From the NCBI GenBank assembly GCA_002786025.1, contig NHNW01000079.1, positions 90,663-154,662 on the forward strand: a stretch of 64,000 nt of DNA, read 5' to 3'. The DNA comes from Zasmidium citrigriseum (taxonomy: Eukaryota; Ascomycota; Dothideomycetes; Mycosphaerellales; Mycosphaerellaceae). The notes below the pieces were generated by a model. That model was given only the letters and a program-made list of their open reading frames with translations, was not told where the DNA came from and made no database searches. A program made the position numbers and the translations under genes. How positions within the stretch are numbered: the first letter of the stretch is position 1; each line of letters opens with the position of its first letter. This document shows, one piece after another, positions 38,579 to 49,420 of the stretch.

Positions 38579-39438
38579 GCAAGCTCCCCCAGAATTTGTA
38601 CATTCGCTGCAGCTGAAACGCTTCACGACGGCGTTAGAATCGGGGATCTGGAGTTCTTTGCAAATATCACAAAGATAAGATGATGAGGTGAAGTCGCACG
38701 GCAAGACAGGACGTTCGAACAAGCTTCGCTCGCCCGTGGCCCATGCTTTCAGGTACCTTGCATTGGCGCCATGTGGATTTTTGATTTTGAGTGCCGCTTG
38801 CACATGGCGTGCGTGCATGGGCGCGGCCGGGTTGCAGTAGTCTGCTGCCCCCGTCCACGGCCGTCCTGGGGGATCTGCCGGCAGCGGCAAGGCTATGCAG
38901 GGTTGGGCGCCAATTTCGACCTCTTAGACGAGAGATGGGATGAGATGATTTACGACCGGGACGAGGGGAAGGATAACGCCACGGCTGTAAGAGTGAGTGT
39001 AGCACTCCTTAATCACCCACCTCAACATTTCGTCTAATCTGTCCCAATCCCGTAAGGTGTCGGTGGTATCTGTGCTCCAGCCCGCCACGTATCTTGTGTA
39101 AAAGACATAGCAGTCAGCAAACAACACTCCCGTCCGCGGTGTTCCAAGATCTCACGCACAGTGTGACACAAGCCCTCGAGATCTAGATCTCGAGATTCCG
39201 ATCTTTGTACGTCCGTGGGAACCAATCAGCGCGGGAGGCGTTGATGCCCAAGGGTGGACGATGTACGAGGCCCGTTTTGTGTGGTGTTGCCGGTGATCGT
39301 GTGGGATGTGGGACACGTGAGTTGGCGATGTAGCCGCCGACGTTGGAGCAAGCAGAGGAAGTCGTGTGGTGAGAGTCACGTGAAAGGTTCTCGATGCGGA
39401 AGGGAGCTAGGCTGATTTTGGGTGAGGCTTGGCGAGCT

Positions 39439-39451
39439 TTCGAGAAGATTC
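39439..39451 (+). promoter_or_regulatory. Heat-shock element (TTCnnGAAnnTTC)
   Basis: TTCGAGAAGATTC is a perfect three-unit alternating nGAAn element, the binding site of trimeric Hsf1. It lies ~140 bp before the TATA box and ~220 bp before the first in-frame ATG of the Hsp20 gene. It overlaps the third CACGTG box by one base. Confidence 0.7.
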
Positions 39452-39588
39452 ACGTGAGTTGGAGATGGTTCGATGGAGGCCATGCTGGTGGTTTCGAAGA
39501 GATGACGAGAGCCGTCAGGTGAGAGCTGGATGATACTGGTGACTTCTATACAGTCTTGGTCGAAGATTCGAGGATGGGAGGCAGAAGG

Positions 39589-39594
39589 TATATA
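39589..39594 (+). promoter_or_regulatory. TATA box of the small heat-shock gene
   Basis: TATATA in the context aaggTATATAgatg, 69 bp upstream of the first in-frame ATG downstream of it (39658) and 159 bp upstream of the second (39748). Confidence 0.55.
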
Positions 39595-39657
39595 GATGAG
39601 CTCAATGTCCTCGAGGATAGCTTCTCTCTTCCAGACAACAAACAACTCAACAATTTC

Positions 39658-40353
39658 ATGCAAACCATCCGCATCAACAACCGACTTCCACAAGTCCTTC
39701 GAAGACTCTCTACCACAACGCAACCAACTTACACCACCACACGCAAAATGTCTCTCTTCCCACGCTACATCGCCAACGAATTCGCGCCCATGTTCCGCCT
39801 CATGGACGATTACGCGGCACACCGCAGCGGAAGTCTCGCCAACGACTTCCCGTCTTTCAGCAGCTCGTTCAAGTCTTTCACTCCCAAGTTCGATGTCAAG
39901 GAGAACAAGGAGTCGTATGAGCTGCACGGCGAACTTCCTGGCATCAAGCAGGAGAACGTCTCGATCGAGTTCACCGATGCCCAGACGCTTACCATCAAGG
40001 GCAGGACTGAACATGTCCGTGAAGAGGGTGAACGCCCTGCGGGATTGATTGAGGGAGAGGAGCAGAAGAAGATTGAAGGCAACGGCTACCACAAGCCTTC
40101 GGTCGAGGAGGAGGGCAAGCAGGCTTCCGGCAGCAACACTCAAGTCGAGAAGTCTGGCGAGGAGAACAAGCAGCCGGAGAAGCAGTCCAAATACTGGGTC
40201 TCTGAGCGCTCGGTGGGAGAATTCGCTCGCACGTTCTCCTTCCCGACTAGAGTTGATCAGGACAACGTCAAGGCCTCGCTGAAGGATGGCATTCTCAGCA
40301 TTGTTGTTCCCAAGGCGCAGGCTCCCACCAGCAGGAAGATCAACATCGAGTAA
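39658..40353 (+). CDS. hsp30: Small heat-shock protein, Hsp20/Hsp30 type, 231 aa (or 201 aa from 39748)
   Basis: This is a single exon. The alpha-crystallin domain starts FTPKFDVKENKESYELHGELPGI and ends RTFSFPTRVDQDNVKASLKDGILSIVVPK. It is split by a charged, Gly/Glu/Lys-rich insert of ~60 residues typical of Hsp30-type proteins of filamentous fungi. The usual family start, MSLFPRYIANEF, is the ATG at 39748 (strong context caaaATGtct). An in-frame ATG at 39658 (weak context, tttcATGcaa) lies downstream of the TATA box and adds 30 residues. These have several Arg, many Ser/Thr and no acidic residue, which looks like a mitochondrial presequence. The frame extends further upstream to an ATG at 39574, but that lies before the TATA box. 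The protein is an ATP-independent holdase, and an HSE lies upstream. Confidence 0.88.
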   Translation: MQTIRINNRLPQVLRRLSTTTQPTYTTTRKMSLFPRYIANEFAPMFRLMDDYAAHRSGSLANDFPSFSSSFKSFTPKFDVKENKESYELHGELPGIKQENVSIEFTDAQTLTIKGRTEHVREEGERPAGLIEGEEQKKIEGNGYHKPSVEEEGKQASGSNTQVEKSGEENKQPEKQSKYWVSERSVGEFARTFSFPTRVDQDNVKASLKDGILSIVVPKAQAPTSRKINIE

Positions 40354-41174
40354 GGAGATGATCACATCACCATGGTTTGAGATGTTCTGAGGGAGATGGA
40401 GTTTGACGGGATCCGGTCCTTTTGATGAAAGCATGGCGATGTTGTTCGTTCCTTGAGATGGGATATGAGATATGACCTACTGTATATCTTAGCATAGCGA
40501 GTTGTAATTGAAGTCCTTATGTTCAACTGTGTTCTCTCCCCTTCCTTCATTTCGTCCACGCTTTACATACACCTGATCCAGATGCCTATTCTCTCTGTTG
40601 ACTTGGAGGTCGCAATGACGCCGAGAGGTTCGACATATTTGTCAGCCGATGTTGCTGCCACGTTCAGGCATGGCCTGCCCTGTAGACCGCCCTCGGTGCT
40701 CTGTATAGTTTTGAGATTGTCTCATCGATTCCTAGCTCGAATATAAACAATCGAGAGCTCAACAAGCCATTCAAGAGCTTGGTGTCATGTAGTTGCCCGG
40801 AGAAAGGTCGGCCAGCGCTGCCGGCCACATCGGTCTTATGCAGATGCCCATCAGCATCTCAGAGAGCAACGATGGAGGACTTTTGCGCGGCAATGACCGA
40901 TCTGCGACAAGTTTTGGATGGTGGCCGCAGAAGTTGGAAAGCAAGGAAGGTGGCGTCAGGATGGAGGAAGCGGCAGTCCCACCACTTTCGCATCCGCCTT
41001 CGCCGGAGAGCTTCCATCATTGCGGTTGTCTGGTCAGACTTGACTTCACCAAGAACCACAACTCACCTCGACCCCCGCTCCCACCCAAAGTCATACGTTG
41101 CGGAGCGTTTGTTTATGTTTACTTGCCTATTGATTAAACCATTGCCCACGATTTGATTGGCTCCCGAGGCAAGC
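40354..41174. other. Intergenic region upstream of SYP1
   Basis: This is the 3' flank of the Hsp gene and the promoter of SYP1. Open frames of up to ~125 codons (about 40,780-41,150) lack any family resemblance. No RNA gene or repeat seen. Confidence 0.45.
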
Positions 41175-44072
41175 ATGGAGAGGACGGACTACCCGGGCAT
41201 GCTCGTGAGCATTCGGATAGCTCTCCTGTAGGACATGAATGCTAAATGATCTGTGTAGCCCAAGCTGCAGCCTGGCCAGGCGGTGGATATTCTCACTGAG
41301 CGAGTGCGCTCTGTTACGAGGCTGAATACTGCCATTGCCGACTGGCTTCAAGAACGAAGTCGCCTGGAAGAGCAGTATGCCGCCGGCCTGCGCAAGTTGG
41401 CGCGCAAGCCCATCGACGACAATGACCTGGGGTGCGGCATACCGAATGGGAATGAAGCGCATTGACTGACAGTCTGCAGCATCTTCTCCGTCCCCTGGAA
41501 CACCATCACCAACTCCATGGACACTCTTGCCGATTCGCATTCGTCCCTCGCTTCCAAACTCGAAGTCGACGTCGAACAGCCTTTGCGCGCATTCCAAACA
41601 CAAAATCGCGAAATGCAAGCTATGAGCACCATTCAAGGCAACTTGACTTCTATGGCGAAAGATGTGGAGAGGGCACAGCAGAAGGCGGACAAGCTACAGA
41701 ACAAGAACGAAAGAGCAGATCCCGGCAAAGTAGCCAATGCGAGCTCGGATCTGGATAATGCGCGGCAGCAGTGGGAATCGCAGGCGCCGTATGTCTTTGA
41801 GAATCTGCAGGCTTTGGACGAGACGAGAGTGAACCAGTTGCGCGACCTGCTCACCCAGTTCCAAACGTTGGAAGTGGATCAGGTTGAGAAGGCTCGGGCT
41901 ACTGCGGAACAATGCTTGAATGTGCTGCTCAACGTCGAGACGCAGGATGAGATAAAAATGTTCGCGATCAAGGCGTTGTCCAAGCCACGGCCAACCGAGA
42001 CTCCGCGCAGCAACAGGATGAGCGTGGTACCAGGCATCGGGAATGCACTCGGGGGCTCATCTTCGAGGACTGGCACCTCATCAGGCAACGCTCTTGCACC
42101 CATTGCTAGCAACGACGACGAGGCGAGCCAATTCTCAGGATCGACTCCCGAATCCTCAAAGAAGACTGGTTTCAAAGGCCTGAAGCGACTTGGTACCGTC
42201 ATGTCGCGGCGGAGCAGCAAGCAGCCTCAATCATCTTTGCCCTCGACTTCTGAATCCCCAGAACGGAAAGGCCGGTCCTTACCAGGTCCGTTTGGAAGAC
42301 TTGGCAGAAACAAGGACTCGTACACCCTGGAGCCGCCTCAGGAAGAGAGCTCTTCCAGACGGCCGAGCTCACCACTGCGAATGGGTAGCGAAGTTATGGA
42401 ACCACCTGGCTCGAGGCAAGAAGCGACAAGCCCTGCAAGCACAAGGCCACCCCAGTTGGACCCTATACCCCAGATGAATGGCAGCCGATCGCCGACAGGT
42501 GCGGCATTCCCCAATGGCAGTCATCAGGGTGATCTGGCGGATTTGGAGCCTCCAAAGCCGGTGCAGAAAGATGCGCCGACGATTGCAGAGCCTCAACGGG
42601 ATAGTGAAGGCTTTTCGGTTCCTCCACAGAATCTGGATCCTATCTCGCAGGCACAAGCCGATGCAGCCATGGCTGGCGAAAGATCTGAGCCCCAGTTCAA
42701 CGTCAACATCAGGAATGCGCCAATTCAGGAAGAGGGCGGCGAGTCTGCCCTTGCCAACATGGCTGGGAAGCTGGTAAGTGAGAGCTGAGACCAAACGAGA
42801 GAGCGTGCACCTGACGATCTACAGCAAGCACCACCTCCAGTCACACGGCGTGTTGGTACAGTGCGAGGTCGTCGAGACAATCGCAATAGTGCTGTGATTA
42901 GCACGTACGGCCCGCCTGACCAAGCCTCACAAGAACCACTGACAGTCGCCACGCCACCCACTGCTGAAAGAGCATTCGAACCAGAGCCGATTAGCACACA
43001 AGTTCCAGCACCTGCCGTTCAGCCTCCCATGGAAGCGTCCACAAGCTCGCTGGCTCAATCGCCTTCTGGCGCATTTGCATCTCCAGGAAGCTCAACGCCC
43101 TTTTCGCCATTCAGTCCAGCCGAACCAACATCGCCAATCAGATCCAGGGCTGCGTTGGGGACAGATCACACCGGAGACAACCAATCGATCAGGTCTGGAC
43201 GGTCCCTCCAGAGCACTGCAAGCCATACGATGAAGCACCCAGAACTTCAAGCTCCAGGATTGAGCTCCTCGATTGTTGAGACCGTGTCAGCACGTTTTGA
43301 GAACGGCAAGACCACGAGCTCGTCGATAATTGGCGAGATTGCGCTGGCATTCAATGCGGCAGACTTCAATTCCAGCTTCGGCCATGAAAGCATCCGCCTC
43401 GAGAACTTTTCAGCCTTGGAGAAGGTGGCGCCCAATCCCGCCTTCATCAACCAAAGTCCTGAAAGAGAAGGCGAATACACCGTCAACCTGGCCAACCTCT
43501 CCCGAACTCAGGTCGCGTTCAAATACCAACTACGAGGAGATCAAACGACGAGCAACTCTGTGCCGTTGCTCATGGCTCCGGCGTACAAAATTGAGACGAA
43601 CCAGACCATGGTAATCGTCAGCTATTCTCTACACCCCAACTTTGTCATTCCTGGTGGTCGCGACAGCATCACTCTCCACAACGTCATGATCGCACTCACC
43701 CTGGACGGTGCCCGTGCTTCGGGATGCCAGTCGAAGCCTGTGGGTACCTTCTCGCGCGAGAAGAACCTCGTCTTCTGGCAGCTGGGCGACGTCACGCTTT
43801 CCGCTGGCGCAGCTCCAGAAAAGCTCCTCGCAAGATTTGCCACGGAGTCTGAGGCGAAAGGCGGCAGTGTTGAGGCGAGATGGGAGATTTCTGGCGAGCA
43901 TGCCGAAGGCTTGGGTAGTGCACTGAGCGTAAGCCAGAGTGCTGCTGGTGAAGACGGCGCGGATCCCTTCGCGGATCAAGAGGGCGCTGGACCTACTGGA
44001 GCTGGCGCGAGCTGGAAGATGGTGCCGCTGGTCAAGAAGCTGGCCAGTGGCAGCTATGTGGCGAAGTCATGA
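41175..44072 (+). CDS. SYP1: Endocytic F-BAR/muniscin protein Syp1, 914 aa
   Basis: Exons 41175-41204, 41259-41431, 41480-42773 and 42825-44072 join in frame. The first exon is only 10 codons (MERTDYPGML). The N-terminal ~270 residues are an F-BAR domain (PGQAVDILTERVRSVTRLNTAIADWLQER, RLEEQYAAGLRKLA, then coiled helices). A Ser/Pro-rich disordered linker follows, with Lys/Arg patches (FKGLKRLGTVMSRRSSK) that may bind membrane or kinases. The last ~260 residues (from about SSSIVETVSARFENGK) are the muniscin mu-homology domain that binds endocytic adaptors. Syp1/FCHo proteins arrive first at clathrin-coated pits and bend membrane; in yeast Syp1 also acts at the bud neck on septins. The family start pattern (EYPAML..LQP.QAV) supports the tiny first exon. 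Confidence 0.93.
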
Positions 44073-44382
44073 GCATCTCTCATTGATTTGTTCGTTTCGT
44101 GTATATATGTAATGATACCCGTTCGCTTTGTTGATAGTGCTCCGAGAGAGAGGTAGTGTCTATACAGATTGACAGGAGAATGTGAGTTAGAAGGAATGGA
44201 AAGCCATTGCTATTGCCAGCCTTCTCAGGCACACTTTCTCAAGCGAACACACGGAACTCAAGACAACGATCGATACGATGCGATGCAACGACGACAATAC
44301 TTCCAGTTGCAGGATTCCGCGCTAGCGCAACGCTAACCGCGCACGACCCAGGTTGCCAGGCAAGTGAACGTCACCTCCGCTC
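44073..44382. other. Gap between convergent SYP1 and F-box-like copy 4
   Basis: These are the facing 3' flanks of two convergent genes; no extra feature seen. Confidence 0.5.
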
Positions 44383-45471
44383 TCACTTTTGGTCTTGCTT
44401 GTTTAGCCTCGCCATGGCCTCATCTCTCAATTCTTGCCAGAAGCCAGATTTCAATGTAGACAAAGCTTTCGTAGCAGCATCTCCAGAAACCCTCTCGATC
44501 TCTGCGTATTTGTCCCTTCCCCAATCGTAACAACCGCCCCCGATCCGACTTGCGCAAAACGACCTGAGCAGGCTTTTGACTCTCTCATCCTTCATACCTG
44601 CTTTGAAGAGCAGATGATCAAGATCTCTGAGCTCTTCTTTGACTTGGACCCATCTGACCAACGCCGTCGTCCCGAGTGTTTGAGAGATATGAGGAGCCAT
44701 CTGGAGAAGATACTGCTGTGTATCACGAGAAACGCCGCTGATATGCAATCTGAAGTCTGAACCCAACTGTAACATCGGCATGAGCAGTCCAGCGAGCTTC
44801 GAAGTCCCCATTTTCGAGAACCGCTCCAATCGGATCTCTAGATGGACATCGCGGATGTTGGAAACTTGGATTTGAGATACGAGCATGTACAATTGGAAGC
44901 GCACCTTCGCTCTGTATTCCTTCATCGGAGGCGGCCGTAGGTCTGGCCGACGGAAGAGCACAGCGAAGCGTCTGCTGCGGAAAGGCGGGACTGTGATGTC
45001 GAGTTGGATCACGGCTCGCTTGAGGCCCTGCCATGGCTCCCAGAACATACTTAACTCTTCGCTGGTGACTCCTCGGTAGTTGATTGGACGGAGGGAGTCG
45101 GATGGTCCACGTCGAATGGTTGGTTCTCTATCGTTGAATGTGATTTGAGCGAACATGGGGAGTAGGGGCTGGGCTTCTTGGTTGACGAGCTTGCATGTGG
45201 CCAGGATGTGTGGATGGAGTGCTTGTTGGGGGCCTTCCGGGTCCCATGGCAGTGGCTCTTCGTAAATCATGCATCGGAGCTCGGGTGGTAGTTTGTCGAT
45301 AAAATAGCATATCGTCGCTTCGTCTTGGCCGACCGAGGAAGCCTGCTGAGAATCTTGAGGGTCGAATATGCCATATGCTCTTGAAATTTGAGTAGCCTGA
45401 GCTCCGAAATTGTTCGACGAAGAGTGAGCCATTGCCAATGATCCAAGGTCGAAAGCAGTGCAGTCGTCCAT
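44383..45471 (-). CDS. F-box-like (2EXR-type) family protein, copy 4, 362 aa
   Basis: This is a single exon from ATG 45471. After ~55 disordered residues comes TICYFIDKLPPELRCMIYEEPLPWDPEGPQQALHPHILATCKLVNQEAQPLL, the same core pattern as the three other family genes in the window. It is more diverged: Pro replaces one of the usual Leu residues after YEE. Further shared blocks are VRFQLYMLVSQIQVSNIRDVHLEIRLE and LLFKAGMKDERVKSLLRSFC. The C-terminal ~50 residues (ASRIGGGCYDWGRDKYAEIERVSGDAAT...) are helical and specific to this copy. Function unknown; an F-box-like start would suggest Skp1 contact, but the fit is imperfect. It sits tail to tail with SYP1. Confidence 0.72.
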   Translation of the reverse strand: MDDCTAFDLGSLAMAHSSSNNFGAQATQISRAYGIFDPQDSQQASSVGQDEATICYFIDKLPPELRCMIYEEPLPWDPEGPQQALHPHILATCKLVNQEAQPLLPMFAQITFNDREPTIRRGPSDSLRPINYRGVTSEELSMFWEPWQGLKRAVIQLDITVPPFRSRRFAVLFRRPDLRPPPMKEYRAKVRFQLYMLVSQIQVSNIRDVHLEIRLERFSKMGTSKLAGLLMPMLQLGSDFRLHISGVSRDTQQYLLQMAPHISQTLGTTALVRWVQVKEELRDLDHLLFKAGMKDERVKSLLRSFCASRIGGGCYDWGRDKYAEIERVSGDAATKALSTLKSGFWQELRDEAMARLNKQDQK

Positions 45472-45961
45472 AGGTTGGGTGTCCGAACGTTTTTGGTTCT
45501 ATTGAGGTGGACGATTATGTCTCACTAACGTTTGCTACAGAGCATCTCGAATACACAGCGTGGTACGTGGCACATTCTGGAACATGAATGAATGGTTTCT
45601 TTGTCTCACCAAGCAGCGTCCATACTTCGAAGATCCCATTCCACTTTCTTCACGTGCTGTCGTCGATCAAATTCGGATAATTCCCTTGGAAGCTATGCTC
45701 TTTCGCAACCTGCCCCATATCTCAAATGTACGACCAGTGTTATGAGCAGGAGCAGCCGTGAGTTTCTTTCAATTAGTGTAATAAGGACTATGTCATTGCC
45801 GCTGAGGGACCGCAGGAATATCACCAGTATTGGTAGCTGGAGACGGCGAGAAATCGAGCATAGCCACGACATGCGGAATCTCTTGTATCTTGCAAATTGC
45901 CCGAGTACAATGATCGAGCGATTGATAGCCTGGCATATGTTGCATTTATCGAGATTACTCC
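45472..45961. other. Gap between copy 4 and the P450 gene
   Basis: This is the promoter side of copy 4 and the 3' flank of the P450. No supported frame or RNA gene. Confidence 0.5.
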
Positions 45962-47592
45962 TCAACCTCGACGCCTTTCCGTCACTCGCACCCACATGCC
46001 AGACTGCACAAAAACATCCGCCGAGAAGTCCTTCTCAAACAGCTTCAGCGGGTTGCAGAAGTTGATCTCAAACCGCCGGAAGAGCTGCACGATTATCTTG
46101 TTAATCTCCATCTTGGCAACAAGCTCCCCCAGACATCTGAAGCGGCCGTAGCTGAACTGTAGCTCATTAACTCGGTTCATGAGGGTTAGCTTCTCGGGGG
46201 ACTCGCAGTCTCCTCCATTTTCACGAAGGATCCAGCGTTCGGGTCGAAAGATCTCTGCGTCTGGGCCGAAGAGGTCAGGGTCTCGATGGATGGCATAGCC
46301 GGACCAGCTGTCACGGAAATTAGTAGTGTTTCTTTCTTGAAAAAAATGTAACATCATTACCCAATCTTTGTCCCTCCTGGCACGAAGTAGCCATTGATTG
46401 TATCACCTCCTGGTGGGACCAGTCTTGATAACAGAGTCGGTGCAGGCGGCTGCCATCTCATACCCTCTTTTATGCAGGCTTGCAAGTAGGGCATGGATCT
46501 TGCCTCCAAGTCGGTGACGACATCTCCTGAGAACGACGTGGTGTCAATCTCATGAACAAGCTTACTTTGTGCCTGAGCATTGCTCATCAATGGGACCAAG
46601 ATGCTTCGAATCGCCCCAGCTGTCGTATCGCTGCCTGCGAGAACTTGCAAGACAGTCTCATTCTCAATTTGCTTCCTCGTCAAGCCATGGCGGATGAATG
46701 AGCCCATCATATCGTTTTTGTCTTCTACGGCCTTGACGTCGGCTCCAACCTTCCCAAATCGACGCTCTACTGCTGCATCTGCAATTTTGAACACTCTGTT
46801 GAATCCAAAATCGTCGCCAAGAGAGGTTTGTAGCCATTCCAGTGCTCCCGTCTTCTCCAGAAGAAGATACAGATATGGCAATTCGTGGAACAGTGCCAGG
46901 GCGGTGACTGACTTTTGAGTATCTCGAATGATGCCCGGGTTGTCTCGGTCATCACGAAGGTTGCCAAATGGCTCTCCGAACGCCAGATCGCTAATAACAT
47001 CCAATGTGAAGAAGTTGGATTTTTCGGACAGATCCATTGGGCGATAAACATCGCTCGTGCTGATGTACCTTTCCAGCAATGTCATTATGTCTGCAACACT
47101 TTTGTCGACGATGCCCTCGATGCCTTGAAGAGAGTACCCATGATGTCAGCATTCGAAGGAGTTACGAGAAATGGACCGGAAACGATTCGTACCGGGAACC
47201 TCTTTTCCACTGTACCCAGGGCTCAGCCTCGCTCTCAACTCGGTATGGGCACTCTCGTCCCTCATGCTCAGCACACTGTCCTCTCCTTTGCGGAACCTGG
47301 CTGCGATGAAGAAGTTTGATCGAGTGTAGGTACTTCGTATCGCACCCATCTTCCTCCATTGCTCCGCATCGCCAGTGACTAGCTGATTTGGACCCACTCG
47401 AACTAGCTTTCCATGCTTTGCGCAAGCTTCTCCGTAGAAGGCTGCTGGTTGGCCTTTGGCGATCCAGTACAGTTGGCGAATCTGGGTGAAGCCACAGAAA
47501 GATGGTCCTGGGATATGGGCGAGGCGGCGCCAGGTGTAGTACGTCCAGGCGACGTAGCCGAAGACGAAGGCGAGGAGGACCGAGGAGAGCAT
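45962..47592 (-). CDS. Cytochrome P450 monooxygenase, 502 aa
   Basis: Exons on the minus strand: 47592-47193, 47123-46361 and 46307-45962, with introns of 69 and 53 bp (branches gctgac and actaat). An N-terminal membrane anchor (LLAFVFGYVAWTYYTW) is followed by the Pro-rich hinge HIPGPSF, so the enzyme is anchored in the ER. The I-helix oxygen motif is AGSDTTA, the K-helix ExxR is EGMR, and the meander is FRPERW. The heme loop is FSYGRFRCLGE, with the cysteine ligand at about residue 446; the usual second Gly-x pattern FxxGxRxC is met loosely (RFRC). Overall length is standard. Sequence style resembles the pisatin-demethylase-like group of fungal P450s, but I cannot assign a CYP family or substrate. 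No other biosynthetic gene adjoins it; the RIP block begins ~700 bp beyond its start. Confidence 0.92.
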
Positions 47593-48310
47593 TGCGACGT
47601 TGAGTTCGGTGACTTTAAAAGTTCATCGTTGAGGACGGAAAGCTCGACAACGGCGCGAGAAGCGAGCGAGAAGCTCATCGGCGAGAGCGGCGAAAGCGTA
47701 CGGCTGTAAATTGGGTCATTGAGGGGTGCAGCAGCAGTGGGGATGTGCGGCCATTGATAAGGCCAGCGTTGTACGACAACACATCATTCAGCTCTTGTAC
47801 ACTTGCCCTATGCTTTCGAGGCATGCGCAAAGCTGCTCGTTCATTCCTTCGTACTTATACTGCCGTCGCGGATGACCACATGCCGAATGCGAAGGTGCAT
47901 CATGTCGACACCTTGCCGGCGGCAGTACCTGACCTCATCTAGATAAATGGGCTGGCATGCAGTTGGTCGAGGATGAAGCTGAAGGAGTAGGGCTGCAGCT
48001 GTCCAGCATGGATCCTACCGGTAAGGTGGAGAGACTCTTCAGCTCTTGCATGTGTCACTGTCGATCATTTCCCGTACTTGGCCAAAATGCGAGAACTGTG
48101 CTTAATTTTGCAGCACCATTCTCCGACTTGTGCGTTGTTAACGGAGCCACCGAGTGTTCCAAGAAGGATCCAAAGCTTTGGTGTTGCGAATGCGAACAAG
48201 ACCATGAAATCGAAGCGTTGTCAACCGTCGACTGGCACGGCTCAGAGAGACTAGCGGTGGGCATATTAGGCTTAGACAAACACCGTGCCCACCCCGCGCT
48301 TCGCAGCCGA
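47593..48310. other. P450 promoter side and edge of the gene-rich region
   Basis: A 141-codon plus-strand frame (47957-48382) crosses into the mutated block and has no family resemblance, so it is not called. CpA/TpG frequency is normal here until about 48305. At 48256-48263 and 48286-48293 the words GGTGGGCA and TGCCCACC form a short inverted repeat right at the boundary, possibly a transposon end. Confidence 0.5.
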
Positions 48311-48479
48311 GCTTTCGCTCTCCTAGCTTCTTATACTAATTTCTTAGTAAATCTAGGACTACGTCCTTTCCTTCGCACCTAGTAGCTTCTATATTATATT
48401 ATCGCCCTAGTAGTAGTATAGGCTACTTCTAGGTATTATTAAATAGCTCTATAGCGCGTACCTAACCTTCTATACTATT

Positions 48480-49420
48480 AGAAGATACTATTATATTAGA
48501 TTAATAAAATTACGGAGTTCTTCGATAGGGGGATATCTAGTCGAGCTATTAGTAGAGTTATAAATATTATTAGGCGTTATATAGATAAGATAAGGATTAA
48601 TATCGCCCTTAGTAGCGTTACCTATCTAGAACTATTAATATAGACTAGCTAGTATCGAATCTTAGACGAGGAGTAAGAACTACTTATACTAGACTATATA
48701 TAAGACTACTCTACCTCCTATTATAACGAGACTATCTAGTTTATCTACGACGAGTTTAATACTATAGTAATAGAGTCCTACGTTAGTAGGTTATTAAAGA
48801 GAAGGAAACTATTAAGGAAACGTATATAATAGGTAGCTAAGGAAGTAAATTAAGAGCTTATTAATACCTAGCGTAAGAAGTAGAAGAAGATACTAGCTTA
48901 GAGTATCTATATTATAGATAAGAGTAGAGTAAACGAAAAGACTAGATATTATAAATATAGCTACTTACCTATTAATACGCTAGTAAAGGAAACTAGCGGA
49001 GTAAAGTAATCTAATAGGTAGTCTATATTACTAGTAATAATAATAGATAGATACCTACCTAACCCTTTAATTATCTAGAGTACTATTAACGTAGAAGGAT
49101 TTAAAGACTAGCTCGTAGTCTACGTTATACCTTATCTCGAGAGAGGCTCGTTTATAGTAATAGATAACGTAAAGATCTACTATAGTAAGAGAGTAAAGGA
49201 TATATACAATTAAGCTAGCGTCTACGTCGAGTATCTACTACTCTACTCGCCTTAGTTTAATCTAATTAAACTATCCTTTAACTATCTAAAGGGGTAGATT
49301 AAGAAGAATATATAAGACGCTATCTACTTCTTATCCTTTAGTAACTTCCTTAGAAGCGCCGTAGATAATATAAATACTACTAGTAACGCGTAGGCTTAGT
49401 TTTAGTACGCTAGATATCGA
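48480..49420 (+). mobile_element. Fossil Tc1/mariner (DD34E) DNA transposon, RIP-mutated
   Basis: Translating through stops gives a typical fungal Tc1-like transposase. An N-terminal helix-turn-helix-like region is ITEFFDRGISSRAISRVI. Next come SRLLKRRKLLRKRI, then IIDKSRVNEKTRYYKY (first Asp region) and GSFIVIDNVKIYYSKRV (second catalytic Asp codon at 49163). EYLLLYSP and NLIKLSFNYLKG complete the block. The third catalytic position, Glu in NPIELSF of relatives, is now Lys (AAA at 49268), exactly the TpG-to-TpA change expected from RIP. The spacing of 34 residues between the last two positions fits DD34E. Stops occur where Gln or Trp is expected. Terminal inverted repeats were not found with confidence. 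Confidence 0.8.

Larger units (their letters stand above)
38579..39657. other. Upstream region of the small heat-shock gene
   Basis: No gene. It contains a perfect 20-bp palindrome at 39175-39194 (CTCGAGATCT and its complement). There are three CACGTG boxes (39314, 39377, 39451; the last two as TCACGTGA), a heat-shock element at 39439-39451 and a TATA box at 39589-39594. Confidence 0.6.

Noticed and set aside
45962..48310. Secondary-metabolite cluster around the P450
   Set aside because: No PKS, NRPS, terpene cyclase, transporter or pathway regulator adjoins it within the window.
47957..48382. 141-codon plus-strand frame at the edge of the RIP block
   Set aside because: No family resemblance, and it crosses the compositional border into RIP-mutated repeat.
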